A stretch of DNA of 64,000 nucleotides, taken from Viscum album (lineage: Eukaryota > Streptophyta > Magnoliopsida > Santalales > Viscaceae). The DNA lies in contig OY728153.1 in NCBI GenBank assembly GCA_963277665.1, forward strand, positions 276,990,250 to 277,054,249, written 5' to 3'. Of the stretch, positions 48,293 through 60,667 are shown one piece after another. The notes beneath the pieces were generated by a model that was not told where the DNA came from, searched no databases, and saw only the letters and a list, made by a program, of their open reading frames with translations. A program made the position numbers and the translations under genes. Each line of letters opens with the position of its first letter. Position 1 is the first letter of the stretch.

Positions 48293-49002
48293 TGTTAATT
48301 TTGGTATGAATATTCAACAAATATCTTTATATAGGATATTTTTTATTTCAGAAAAATTAAGACTTTCATGCACATAAGGGTATATTATTTAATGAAAAAT
48401 GATATTTAAAAAATGAAAATTGTTTTCATTATATGTTTTCAATACATATTATATCATTCAATAAGTCATTAAAATTATTAAATGGACAGATTATTTACTT
48501 TCATGTATATATATAATTAATGAACTAGCCATGGGAAACGACTATTTTATGAAAACACATGAGTTAATTCAGACACCACACATGAGTGTCCTCGGGTTCT
48601 ATATAAAATTTACCGACATACGATTGAATAATTTCTGGATATTCATCCAATGAATCCTAGGAACTTTAAGATCTATTTATTCTTCCTTTATTAAATATGA
48701 TATTCTAGAACATCATGAATGGAAGAATAGTCCCATATGAACATTGGATGATTCATGTATAAGTTGTGGATATATTAAAGAGAGGGAATGTCCTTTGTAT
48801 TTTTTGGTGATCTTTATTAGAACCTTATGATGGAGTTTGTAGATGTTTTAGATGATCATCAGTGAATGTTATTTTAATTTATAGTAGATGTTTTTCATTT
48901 CTATATATTTCATTCACATTTATCTTGCCAGGGGGTCCTTAGATATGGAATTTAATTACTTCTGATATCTCTAATAAGTGTTATTGGATTCATATAAAAC
49001 AT
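48293..49002 (+). repeat. Possible 5' LTR of an old element (pair with 56363-57110)
   Basis: Collinear similarity with 56363-57110: 'tctatttattcttccttt', 'gagagggaatgtcctttgt' against 'gagaggggatgtcctttgt', 'agtgttattggattcatat' against 'agtgttattatattcacat'. A PBS-like 'tggtatcataaag' starts at 49008. The left edge near TGTTAATT is estimated by eye. Confidence 0.45.
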
Positions 49003-49309
49003 AAATATGGTATCATAAAGAACTCATATTTTATATTTTTTAAAATATTCATTGAAATGAAAAAAACGAAAAACATAGCATTTGGTTTAGGTTTTTTGAA
49101 AATATGGAAAAACTGACTAGCCTTAAATAGTTGGGATTCATACAGGTAACAAAGGCATTACAGTTACATAGAGTTGTTTTCATAAGGGAAATATTTCATT
49201 TCCCTTGCATAGTTTTTTCTATAAAATGGTAACCTAGAATTATCTATATTCATGAAAATATATATAAGTAATACCATTACCTAGAGGGTTTACCTAAAGG
49301 TAGTTTGTA

Positions 49310-49720
49310 TTGTAACCCTTACACAAATGGTTTTCATTAAGGTGAAATAAAAGTGTATGATATTGATTACCCTTAAATGTATATGTATTTTGGGTTTCTA
49401 AAATATATTATTTTAGTTAATGGGTTATGCATAATGTTTGTGAAATTTTTTATAATGTTATTTTATGGTAACTAGACACTTACCCTTACACGAGAAGTTG
49501 TGTAAACGTAGAAGAGGTTTTAGTAAGATTATATAATGGTAACATATGGATTACCTTTATGAGAAAGAGTTATGATATTTGTAATACTATGTTTTAAAGG
49601 CTTTAGTAAAGGTATTAACTAGGTTTTTTTCCACAGGGGCCCTCGAAAAGGATTACCCTTACATATATAGTATGTGTAAGTGTAAATAGATTATACCATT
49701 ATGCAGAAAAGGGATTCTGC
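49310..49720 (+). repeat. Loose repeats containing 'ttacccttaca'
   Basis: The motif 'ttacccttaca' or close variants recurs near 49314, 49364, 49488, 49550 and 49650, often followed by 'gttgtgtaaacg'- or 'gtatgtgtaag'-like sequence. Spacing is irregular (50-125 bases), so this is at best a very diverged minisatellite. Confidence 0.35.
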
Positions 49721-50895
49721 ACAAGGTCAAATATAAAATATTTTCAAAAAATTGTTTTGATATTATTATATGATTTTTATGTCTTATAAAATAATTCTAA
49801 ATCAGTATTAAATAGATTTTGGGGTATTTACATTTTTAAATGTTTTATAATTTAATAAATTATAATTTTTAATAATTGATTATCTAGATGATTATGAGAT
49901 ATTTTAGTCGTTAATATTAATTATTAATATTTGAAATAACTTTTACAAATTATATTGAAGACTTATGATCTATAAATAAAATTATTTATTTATAAATCAT
50001 ATGTGTAAAATTTTTAAGGGTTATAAATTATGAAACAAGTCCAAATTATAAAATGATTTTATTAAAAAAGAATTTTTTTTAATTAATTAATTTGAATTAT
50101 TAAAAATAAAATGGTTGCTTATATGGATATTATTTAAGAAAGATAAAAAATTTATGATTGATATGATCAAGGTTTAAAAAATAATTAATTTTTAGATATT
50201 TAGATTATCAAAAGTGTTTATATAATAGAAATTAAAATATAATTTTTTTATAGTTCATAAAATGTCATATATTTTAAATAGAAATTTCAAATAATGATAA
50301 ATAGTAAGGCGTTCATATTGAAGTGAATATAATATTTTTATATTTGTAATTATTAAATGACTATAATGTTAAAGCTTAAAAATTATAAAATGATTATAAT
50401 TATCATTGTTTATTAATTGTTCATAAATGTTTATCTCATGTTTAAATATTTTAATTTTTCATTTATTTAAAATTTATTTCTAATTTTATTCATAGTAATA
50501 AATTTTTTATATGAATAATGTTGCATGATTTAGTTTAATTGTTAAACTGATGCTAAATATATCAATGAATTACATGGTTTTTATGATAATTAATTTCTTT
50601 TTTCATCTACCTTTACTTTAGTTTGTAATAGAAGTTATTAGGTTGAATTTAGTTATTGAATATATTTTGATAATATGAGGTATTATTATTATTATGAATT
50701 GGACTCTCTTTTGAGTAATGTATCCTTGGGTAGAGGGACTTGAGGATAGACTATCTACTTACATAGAGGAATGTGCCTTGCCTATAAATGTAAATGGGTT
50801 TTCCTATCTTTTTCTATGATATTGATCATGTGATGATTTTCAATCAAATATAACTCTTTGAATTTACATGACGTGTTCACATAACTTTTTAAATT

Positions 50896-51105
50896 GATCC
50901 ATATAGAAATGTATGAATATATTTTTCTTATATTTTTGGGTAAGTAACACAGACATGTTGGTTTTGTGAAGAGTTACACATCATTATGGTTTTAACATAT
51001 GATTAATCTAGATATGTATGAATATGTTTCTCTTATATTTTGGAGTAAGTAATAAAAATGTGTTGGTTGCGTAAACACTTACACATCAATATGGTTCAAA
51101 CATAT
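50896..51105 (+). repeat. Two-copy 105-bp tandem duplication
   Basis: Units 50896-51000 and 51001-51105 have identical length and align end to end: 'gaaatgtatgaatatatttttcttat' against 'gatatgtatgaatatgtttctcttat', and both end 'aacatat'. The equal length despite many substitutions points to a simple tandem duplication that has aged without indels. Confidence 0.75.
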
Positions 51106-51254
51106 TTATTTGGTACACAGATTATGATTAAAAACTAAATTACAAGAATTATTCATACATAAAAGGAAAAAACATGAGATAATACAATGATATTAAAATC
51201 CACATAAAAAATTATGTGTTAGATTCCTTCCATTGTGGAACTTTTCAAGACATT

Positions 51255-51600
51255 GATCATCCAACCAGTTAGTTCCACACCAAAGTGGAGTGCCTCATGA
51301 TTATATTGTGCATGGAAAAAATTTAATGAGTGATACTAGATCATCCATTGGTAATTTCACCCCAAAATGGGTTCCTTGATATTTTTTTGGAGTAGATAAA
51401 TTTTTGATGTTTTATTTAGGTTATAATAGCTGAAAAACCCTTAGGTCTGGGATACTAGAAGAATATATTTGGTAATATCCATATGATGGATTGGAAAAAT
51501 AGTTGACCTCTCAAATATATGAGAGTAATATATGATTCTATTGGGGTTATACCTAACCAAAATAACTAAGTAGGTATTTTCACACCAAATCAAGGTTATT
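51255..51600 (+). repeat. Diverged repeats with 'gatcatcca..ttccaccccaaa'
   Basis: Similar blocks begin near 51255 and 51339 ('gatcatcca', then 'ttccacaccaaagtgg' or 'ttcaccccaaaatggg'), with a weaker third near 51572 ('ttttcacaccaaatcaagg'). Period about 85 bases between the first two. Weak. Confidence 0.35.
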
Positions 51601-54499
51601 TTATTAGTGAAATATTGATCTTAGTTCACTAATGGGTATGATGAATCTTTAAATGTGTCATAATTTTATTGGGATCCCATTTATTAAAAGTCATTATAAA
51701 ATAGTTAATAATAATTATCCTCATATGATAAAAGATTTTATTATAGATACCATCCTTATCACCATAAAGATAATCATTAAGGTTGATCCTTGAAAAGTAT
51801 AAGTTTAATGTAATCCACTCCTATGATTGGAAATTTTTGAAATTTTTTTAAATAAAATTGTATGCGTTAAAGAATTTCCTTCTATAGTAACCAATTTTTA
51901 ATGTTTTTCAACAAGTGAATATATATTATCATGGAATATTAAAGTGATTCATTCAGGGTTTCAATGGTATTAGGTGAAAAATGAACAATGGAATATTAGT
52001 CTCCATACATGTACTCAATATGAATGGGTATTCTAAGGATTTAAGGAATTTTTGTCTCATATACACAATTTTATTAGGTGTGGGAAATAGGATTCAATAT
52101 GATTGAATATGTTAATGAATTTGTTAGTATTAATGTTTCATTTAAACATTGTTGGTTATAGAAATCTATTTCTTTATTCTGATAGATATATGATATCAAT
52201 TTTATATTTTAAAAATGGTTTAAATATATAAAATATTATAATGAGAAAAGAATTGATGTTTGGAGATTGAGGTTATATTTAATGAAATAGATAAAATGAG
52301 TTGTTTTATTAATAATATGGATAATTCATTCTTGGATAAACGTATTATAAGATGTCTATTATCTAATTTTTTTCATGGAAAGAGTATGAATTCAATTTGT
52401 TTAATAAAACAAGTTGATGTGTCTTTTGTAAACATATTTATTATTTTTTCATATCATCCATTTTAATTAATTAGAGACTAAAAATGGATTATTATAGATT
52501 AGGAATCAATTATATTTCTATCTAGTGAAACGAAATATGATTGAATTTAAATAACATTTACTAGATATTGTAAAAGTGTTGGAATTATATATTAACTCTT
52601 AATATTATTACTATGTTCTATGGTACTGTATAGAAAAAACATTTTGGTGAAAGCCCAAAATAGAAGAAGCGATATTGGTTCAAATTTTTAGTAATGTTTC
52701 TTTAAGAAGAAAATTATGTTAATTTAAACCTAGGTGTTTCAGGAATTAAGAGTTGTAATACAATAAGATTGTATAATCCAAGATATACCTGAAAGGGATT
52801 GTTAAACTCTAATAAATGTCCATGATAGGTTTGAATGTTAGTGAAATTAATTATTTGATTTTGAAATTAATGTGATACTAAATGTATATTTTACAAAGTG
52901 TTGTAAATATATGGGAGATCGAAGTCAAAGGAATATTTGATTACACTTGTATATTATATTAATGAGATGACGTAAAGAAATAGTACATCGAGGATTTGAA
53001 TGTAAAGGATTTTATCATGCTCAAAATTATTATTTATAAATTATGTGTATCTTTATCTCAATTTCCATATGTGATAAAAGACATTAATCAATTATAAAGA
53101 GTTTCTGTAAAGAGGAATCATATAAATAATTGTATAAACATGGTTTAGGATTCATCAATTTCTTTGATTTTTTTTGAGAATATGTTATGTATAAAAGTGT
53201 TTTGTCTAGGATAAAACATTTATTCAAGTATTGTTTAAAATATAAGAGCATTTTTTCCTTCAACCCATTGGTGTAATTTGTCAGTAAAGTATTATTTTCA
53301 ATAAAAAAAGGATCTAAACAGATAGAATACCATATATGATATAGTTTATTTTTTTTAATATTCCTTCTGAAAGGAAATGAATTTGATTTCGGAGCACACA
53401 AGGGTTTCTGTATCTTGGAAATATATTATAAAGAAAATATAATGTCTAAGAGACTATTGGGGGTATTCTTGGACATAAAAAATCTGAAAGTCTAAAAATA
53501 AATAATTACACCAATATAATATTAAAGTGAATTTTACTTAACACCATAATAGATTTAGGATGTATTAGAAAAAGAATAATGTGATTAGTTAAGTTATATC
53601 CCAAAACAATATTTATGGAATAGGGTTTCAAGGATTATGATGATTCACATATGATTAGTTTTATGTAGACAAAATATGATTACATTATCAAATTTGATGT
53701 TGTGAAGTTAAGAAGATTAAATATGTTCCAGAAGTAAAATTATTAGAAATATGATTCCTAAATCCAAATATTATTCAAACCAACTTACTTCATAGATTAT
53801 TCTCATTCATGAGTTTAGTTATGGGGTTTTATTAAATGGTCACATAGATATGTGATCTAAATTACATATGATTTAATGAGTTAACAAAAACCATAAATTT
53901 CGATACCATGTGGTTGGCCGATAAATTTATCATATATGATATGATAAACTAGTGTTTATGTAATTTTTCTTAAATATTCAACAAGTGTTTAAATTTATTA
54001 AAATATATCATAATAAAGGAAATAATCATTTTATTATTCTATAAGATTAGATATATAAATTTATATATACATATACATTTCATGAAGTGCATGTACAATT
54101 GACCTCACATAGAATTACCTTGCGTTTATCCCTAATCGGTGTTAGTAATTATGTATTATTGGGTATGGTGAAATTTTAAGGTTAATATGAGTATGATTAT
54201 TATATAGAAAGAAAGAATAGAATCCTAATGAATAAAACAAATTATAAGATTCTTTGTGTGTGATTAATGACATAGTATGTATAAATCATGGAGTTTCATG
54301 CTGATGTATTTGGTATACCAGGTGTGCATGGATCTTGTTTGAGTCACCACTACATATCCTTCGTGAGATACATAGCATTAGATCCTTTATACATTAATAA
54401 CCTAGTTAAATAATTCTACACATTGACATAGTTAATACGAGGTTGGTTGGGTATGTTATTCATAATTTCATCAATTATACCTTAACCAAGATGGGACTT

Positions 54500-55500
54500 T
54501 ACATCTCGTATGATGTATATTACATTATGTCCCATGATTGATATTGTATATGGGAGTGTATTCCCTCTTGACTTAATTATCCGGGGTTACCATGGTGTCG
54601 GAGAATCAGAGGGGGAGCCCTATGATTCATCTAATATCACGCTTCACCCACTTCTTCTTCCTCCCTACTATATCTTTAATGGTGTTCTGATCAATTGTAT
54701 ATGGATTTGATGTTTGGATTTAGTGGTTTTTGAAATGTCAAGTCTCAATGGTGGTGCCCAAGCCTGATTTGAACATTGTTATGGCTTCATGTACCTTCTC
54801 GGATATCCCAATTGGTATACAGTGGTGGTTTAAAAAATTTTATGGCTTGTGTTGCTGATTCCATTGATGGTGTTTCAAGTGTTTCATCTAATATTGGTTC
54901 CATTATCTGTCACAGTGGTTCTTTCATATAGTTGATCATCAATGGCTTGGGGTTTGGGGTGAGTTTCTCTAGTTAAGGTTCATCGATGAGGATTTCTAAA
55001 AGTGTTAATGGTTTTGGAATTGGTCCTACCTAATACTACATCCTCAATCTTCTCAGCCTCTTATTTATCTCCTGGTTCCATCACTCCTCCCCAGGTTGGT
55101 TAAGTGTGATGGTTCCCAAGATGCTTTGGTTCTTTTTGGTTTTGTGGCTGAAAATGTTCTAGGAGGTGCATCATGCATTGTCTCTTCTACTTCTTCTTCT
55201 GGGATTCTATTGTGGGTTCTCTTGGATTTGGTGATTTTTTGTAGCATGTTGATTTTTTTTGTTTATGTCAAGTTGTGTGAATTTGGGGGGATTTAATATT
55301 CATGTTTGTTTGGAAGTTATTTCTGGTTTTGATGATTTTTTATGGACTGTTGATGAGGGTGAAGTGATGACATTGTGGGTGGTTGTTTGTTTGGAAGATG
55401 TTTATGGTTTTAATGATATCTATTTTAGGAATGCTAATGATGATGTTAAAGAGAATACATTGTGGGTGGTTTCTACGATGGGTACAATGGTGGTATGAAC
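54500..55500. other. GT-rich island of unknown origin
   Basis: Base composition changes from A/T-rich to G/T-rich on the plus strand (C/A-rich on the minus). Plus-strand frames occur at 54510-54710, 55096-55296 and 55259-55498, and a minus-strand frame at 55065-55247 contains 'RIPEEEVEETMHDAPPR' and 'SATKPKRTKASWEP', an acidic-then-basic low-complexity stretch. The minus strand looks more protein-like over a longer range, though broken. I do not recognise it; it may be an ORF of a retroelement or a captured gene piece. Confidence 0.35.
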
Positions 55501-56362
55501 TTTTTTGGGTCTCTCCAGGGATGTAATGAAATCAGGGGGCATAGCTCAAGGAAGTTCCCAACTAGAGTAGGGATGCACATGTTCTTTATTTTGAATTTCA
55601 AATATGGGTTGTGGTTTTTTGTATTATAATTTTTAAATTTTGTCTTGTTTTGGTTCTAATTCAGTTGAATGTGTGGTTCCAACATACCCATAAAGTTCCT
55701 TTTGGAAAATATAAAAAATGTATTTGTAGTATTGGAGTGTATTAACACACCTATATGATATTTATATCTTTATAGACAAGGAACATGTGATGTGTATATC
55801 TAGAAGGATGAATAACATGTGGTTTATTCGTCGATCAGTTTAGTCTATACTCTAAGAATAAAAAAATGATCCGGATATAGTGTATGAACAAGTACAGGTC
55901 CCATGGTTAGTTATTGTCTTAGAAAATGGTAAAATATCAGAATACATATTTTTATATAATGAAAATGGGTAGAAATATGTATAGAAATACATGTGTTTGA
56001 TGAAGATCATGACAGATCCTTATATAGATTTAGTAGAGTTGATTCTTTACTAGAGGGATCTTTTTTCATACATATATGGATATAGAGATTCTTATTTAAA
56101 ATCAATGCGTTGAAGGACCATAGGTTACTCTTTTTGGATGACTAAATGTGGAAAGATTTTGAAACGTATAAAAACACTAAATGTTTTCTAGAGTTAATCC
56201 AAAAGTGTTTGGGATAGTTATTCTAATGGTATTTCATATTATTTAATATATGGTGAAGTTGATGATATATTTCCAAATGTGTTTGGTAATATATGTTAAT
56301 TAGTTTTATATTGAGTTTTACAAGCTATTGTGTATGATACAATATAAGGTGAAATTCTACAA

Positions 56363-57110
56363 TGTTTTTAGGCTATAGTTCAAGAGGGATATTTATAGGA
56401 ATATTCCAATATATATATATATATATTATTTATAAGAGATTTATTTTTTCTCAAAAAATACTATTTTCATGTACATAAGTATATATTATTTTATGAAATA
56501 TGTGACTGCAACAAAATTATAATTGTTGTCATTTTATGTTTCTCTCGTACATGCTGTCATTAAATAAGCCATTCCATTAAATGGAATAGCTAGAAGAGTT
56601 ACATTAATATATATATATATATATACATGAAATATTTATAGGCATTAACTCATGCATAATAATTCATGGGTAATGAGAATACCATCCACGAGTTTCCTCA
56701 CATTTTATAAAAAAACAACATCAATATGATGGAATGGTGTGTGTATAATAAGAAAATGAATACCAGGATCTTGATGTTCTATTTATTCTTCCTTTTTTAT
56801 ATGATAGTATAGCCAATAATGATTAGAACAATAAAATCATCTTAATCTCATATGATTTAGGAACAACCCATTGATTCACTACAGAGAGGGGATGTCCTTT
56901 GTCTTTCCTTTTTTGATATTTATCAAACACATGTGGTAGAATTTTTAAATGTTATAGATACTCTTCGATGCAAGGTTTTCTAATTTAGAGCAGGAGTTCT
57001 TCATTTCTATTTGTTAGGTTTTTATTTATTTTACATGGTATATCCTCGAATTTTGTTTCTATATGCTTCCACCGGGTCTATTAAGTGTTATTATATTCAC
57101 ATGAAGCCTA
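56363..57110 (+). repeat. Possible 3' LTR of an old element (pair with 48293-49002)
   Basis: Begins at 'tgtttttaggctatag' after 'ataaggtgaaattctacaa', which resembles a decayed purine tract. It contains (AT)n runs at about 56410 and 56610 and aligns with 48293-49002 in order and orientation. Confidence 0.45.
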
Positions 57111-58859
57111 AAAAATGTTATGTTCTATTCCCACCATCTTATTTTGGGGAAATCATGTTTGAAACCAATGTTTTATTCCTTTAAATATCTATATTTTTTT
57201 AAATGAATTTTTTTCAAGAATAATTCCCATTTCATTTAATGTAATTATCCTACTTGTACTAATTTTTACTTCTCCCCAGCAATCCCTTTCCGTAGTTGAA
57301 ATTGAAGTTGTTTTTTAGTATAATGGAACTTTTATTTCCGTTTAATCAATTTTAAGAAAATGTTTCTTATCCTTTAAATTTTGTGGGTTATTTATTGTAA
57401 TGTCTTGGAAAATTCCATGTAATTGTTTTTAATTATTTGGAATTATTCTAAGACCACACACTTTGACAGCATGTGATTCTAAGGCCTGGTGAGGCTAGAA
57501 CAGAATTTAAAACTTTTTTTAGGTTAATTTTAGTAAATGTGCAAGTAGGATTTTCTAACTTTTGAACCGGTTCTCAAATCAATAATCTGAGGGAATAGCT
57601 GCAATTGGAACACCGAGATTCGCCTAGAAATTACTTAACTTTGGAAGGAAAGGTCCGAGAAGGAAATTTATTTTTTGGACATTTTGAGAAAAATAATAAA
57701 ATATTTTAAGACAATTATTTTATTTCTTTTTTTCAATGTAGAGTAGAAGATGGAAAAATTGTGGTGCAGTGATGAGGCAGCGATGAGGCACATAAATGTA
57801 ACTCATTAATGGCTCATTATTTCACAGCATAATGACATTTTTATGATGAATAATAGTGGTACTCTTTCATAAATGAGACAACGTAATGATGTGAAGTCGC
57901 ACTGCAGCGATAGTGAAGCGACATGTTTCCGTTTTGAATGTCTGACATGTTGGAGGAGTGAGGATTAAACATTGGGGATTATCTGAAGAGTCAACGAAGG
58001 AATCCTTCTGAAACTATGAATGAAGAATGAAGAGACGAATTTTGGAGGATCTGATCTGGAGGTTTACAAGAGGTGATGAACACCAATGAATACAAATCAA
58101 TGACGACATGAATCACATCCTTTTTCATCAGCGAATCAAAAAATCTTGTTAGGGGTTTTTTTTATATTAATGATATTCCCATTTCATTTCTATAAATGGA
58201 TAATTATTTGTGTGTTTATGGTGAAGGTTAACTTTATTCGGGGATTTCTCAATCTGAGATTCAAACATTACTTGATATAATTGAACAGAAATCCCCAAGC
58301 CTACCCTCGTTTTAAACCTCTAATGTGGAGGGCGCGGGCTGACGCGAATAAGGCCTGATCACCTCTAACATGTATGTTCTTTGTGTCTGTAACCTAAAAA
58401 TGGAGGCAAGATTATTTTGGGACCTTCCCGGTTAAGATGATGCTCTCCGGAGTCCGTAGGCGCATGTGGCGCGAAGAATGGATCACCAGAGCGCATCTTA
58501 TGGTCCACTGAAGGTTCTACCAATGCGACAAAAGTAGGTCCAGCCATGTGTTGAATAGTGGGAAAGGATGCCACCCACTGTTCCAGCAGTCGGGAGGAGC
58601 AGTGTGCCCGTCGGCACGCTGCAGCTGCTGGAGGCTACTCCCAACTGGTCGCAACGGCGGAAGGTGCAGTTCCAGGCGAGTACTGCAAGGAGGGACGGAC
58701 CTCATCGAGGCCATGTGGTTGTCTGGAGAGCCGCGGTCCATCGAACATGGAAAGAGGCAATACCTTGCATCTACGGTTCTAGATACGGCTAGACGCGGCA
58801 GCCTGCCGCATCCTGGCTGGACAACGCAGCACCGGCTGCACCAAGCGGTCGAGCTTCGG

Positions 58860-59215
58860 GTTGGAGGGTCACAACCCAAACCAACAGGCCAGGCCTATCC
58901 CGTACTCAGTGGGTCAGACCCGCATAGGCAGGCCAGACCCACATAGGTAGGCCAAACCCACAGACCTGCATGACTATTTTAGCGTCCTTCGGGCGAGGCC
59001 CGACTAGAACGGGTCGTCAGGCGACCCGGCTGGTTTGACCCTCAAAGAAACAATGCTTGGTCCAATAAGGCCCATTGGGCTTGGCCCACTGTCCAGGCCA
59101 GACTGGATGGACCCAGACCTGAAATAGGACAGGTTGAGTTAGTCGGAACTAAACCGTTGTATGTGGGACCCCCGAGCTAGGTTGGTTAGGTCGGTCTGAT
59201 CGGGTCGGACTAAGC
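58860..59215 (+). repeat. GC-rich island in E3 LTR
   Basis: Degenerate repeats such as 'ggccagacccacataggtag' and 'gatcgggtcggac', longer than the islands in E1/E2 LTRs but at the equivalent position before the repeat zone. Confidence 0.6.
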
Positions 59216-59477
59216 CCAAATGCAACCAGCCCCTATTTACTAAATCACTAATAACATGAAAACTAGGAGTCCGATTGATGATCCTTTTGCGGCGTTGGAA
59301 CCCTCTTGATGAGGTGGATCTTTTGGAATTCACTGAGGAAGCATTCATAAAAGTTGAGATGCGATGAATTTCTTGAGGAGCGGTCCTCCCAGACATGCTA
59401 TGTATGGAAACCTGTAGTTGGTTGAGACCTGAAGACTACTTACGTTCGACTCTGTATGACTCAACTATAGCCTAGTG

Positions 59478-59710
59478 GGAATAAATTATCTATGAAATTT
59501 CATGAACATAGTTGGAATCTATTCTCAATGACTTTGTAGGACCAAGGTACATGATGAGGATAAGTACCTCAGTTGGCCAAGATTAGTGGGAAGCAATACT
59601 GTGTGACTTTGCTGGCCCATGGAACGTGATGGGGTGTTGTACCTAAGAAGTCCATAGTTAGTAGGAATCACTTATTTGTGACTTGGAAGGCCCATTTTAC
59701 TCAATGGAGG
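59478..59710 (+). repeat. 75-bp tandem repeat in E3 LTR
   Basis: Blocks starting 'ggaatctattctcaatgacttt' (59514), 'ggaagcaatactgtgtgacttt' (59589) and 'ggaatcacttatttgtgacttgg' (59664) are exactly 75 apart, with a partial one before (59478). It occupies the LTR position where E1/E2 have the 25-bp array. Confidence 0.65.
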
Positions 59711-60390
59711 AAGATTTCTCTAGTAGCTGAGGTGTTCGATGATGTGATAGATGTTTCTACTATCACTACCCTAAATGCATACATGGTGTGAGTTGTCTTG
59801 TGTTTCCTATGAAACTTTGAGGATTGATGTGTGGTATTTAATTTTTTGGGGGGTCCCTATTGAGTAATTTTTTATTCACGCATGCTTGATATTTTTCCAC
59901 ACATGTTGTGTACGATCGTCATTTCGATAGAGAGTATGGTGGACCGGGACCCATAAGAGTTTAGGGATACAGGACTGACGGACATTACAGAAGTGGACAT
60001 GGTGGACTAGGACTAGGAGGGTCCTAGTTGGATTAGGTGGATATGAAATTATACTTCAGGTTCTAGTAGCTACACTACTGTCATGATCAAGTGGGGTTTT
60101 CCGCAAATGGCCATCAGAGTTTCCTTTATTTAATTTTCTGTTTTTAGTTCCTTTGTTGGGTTTGTATTATGCATCACTTTTATTAGTTATACTCACCATT
60201 GTTTTTTGGGATACATGTTTCCTCATCTAGTGTTTGGGACTTGGTTGGCTGTGTGTGTCCATACAGGTACTCAGGAAAATTCCACCCACTTGTTAGTTGA
60301 TGCCTTTGGGGCTAGTCGCATGACCCTGGCCTTCGGGAGGCGGGTTTGGGGTAGTCACGGAACAACCCCATGGGATGGGTCATGAAAAAG

Positions 60391-60402
60391 TGGTATTATA
60401 GG
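60391..60402 (+). other. E3 primer-binding site, decayed
   Basis: 'tggtattatagg' replaces 'tggtatcagagg' at the same spacing from the LTR end. Two or three substitutions, one C-to-T. Confidence 0.7.
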
Positions 60403-60667
60403 GTGTTTGGTCCTAACACAATGACCAGGAGTCTGTGTTTTTTTTTTGAGGAAACAAGGTTAAGCTTTTCGAGTCCGACTTTCATATTTAGGGAGTCCAG
60501 TGTTGGTGCGGCGACCGACATATCCATACACAAGGACCCTGAATTATGCTTTTTGGCTCTATACATGATAACACTGGTTTCATAAGTGTCACATTATGTT
60601 CTTTTGAATAAAATATAGATCACAAGGTATAGCCTTCTTACCATGGTACGTCTTGATATATCTTAGG

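Larger units (their letters stand above)
49003..56362. other. AT-rich interior between the 48.3/56.4 kb repeats
   Basis: About 7.36 kb, an ordinary length for the inside of an LTR element, but I find no readable gag or pol. Contents I can describe: loose repeats around 49310-49720, a two-copy 105-bp duplication at 50896-51105, and a GT-rich island at 54500-55500. Short open frames (52260-52466 plus strand, 53084-53401 minus strand) show no known domain and lie in A/T-rich sequence where such frames arise by chance. Confidence 0.4.
57396..60387 (+). repeat. E3 5' LTR
   Basis: Starts TGTAATGTCTTGG, aligning base for base with TGTAAGGACCTGG of the E1 LTR, and ends 'tgggatgggtcatgaaa' before the PBS. 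About 2.99 kb. The stretch 58320-58360 ('ctaatgtggagggcgcggg') matches 4133-4155. It lacks the 25-bp array and has 75-bp repeats there instead. Frames at 58365-58946 are in the GC-rich LTR part and are not conserved with other LTRs. Confidence 0.8.

Noticed and set aside
53084..53401. A 105-codon minus-strand open frame
   Set aside because: The translation is Lys/Tyr/Leu-rich as expected from A/T-rich sequence, without any known motif or neighbouring gene signals.
56405..56640. (AT)n runs as possible origin or regulatory sites
   Set aside because: Simple microsatellites are common in this AT-rich sequence and nothing around them supports a function.
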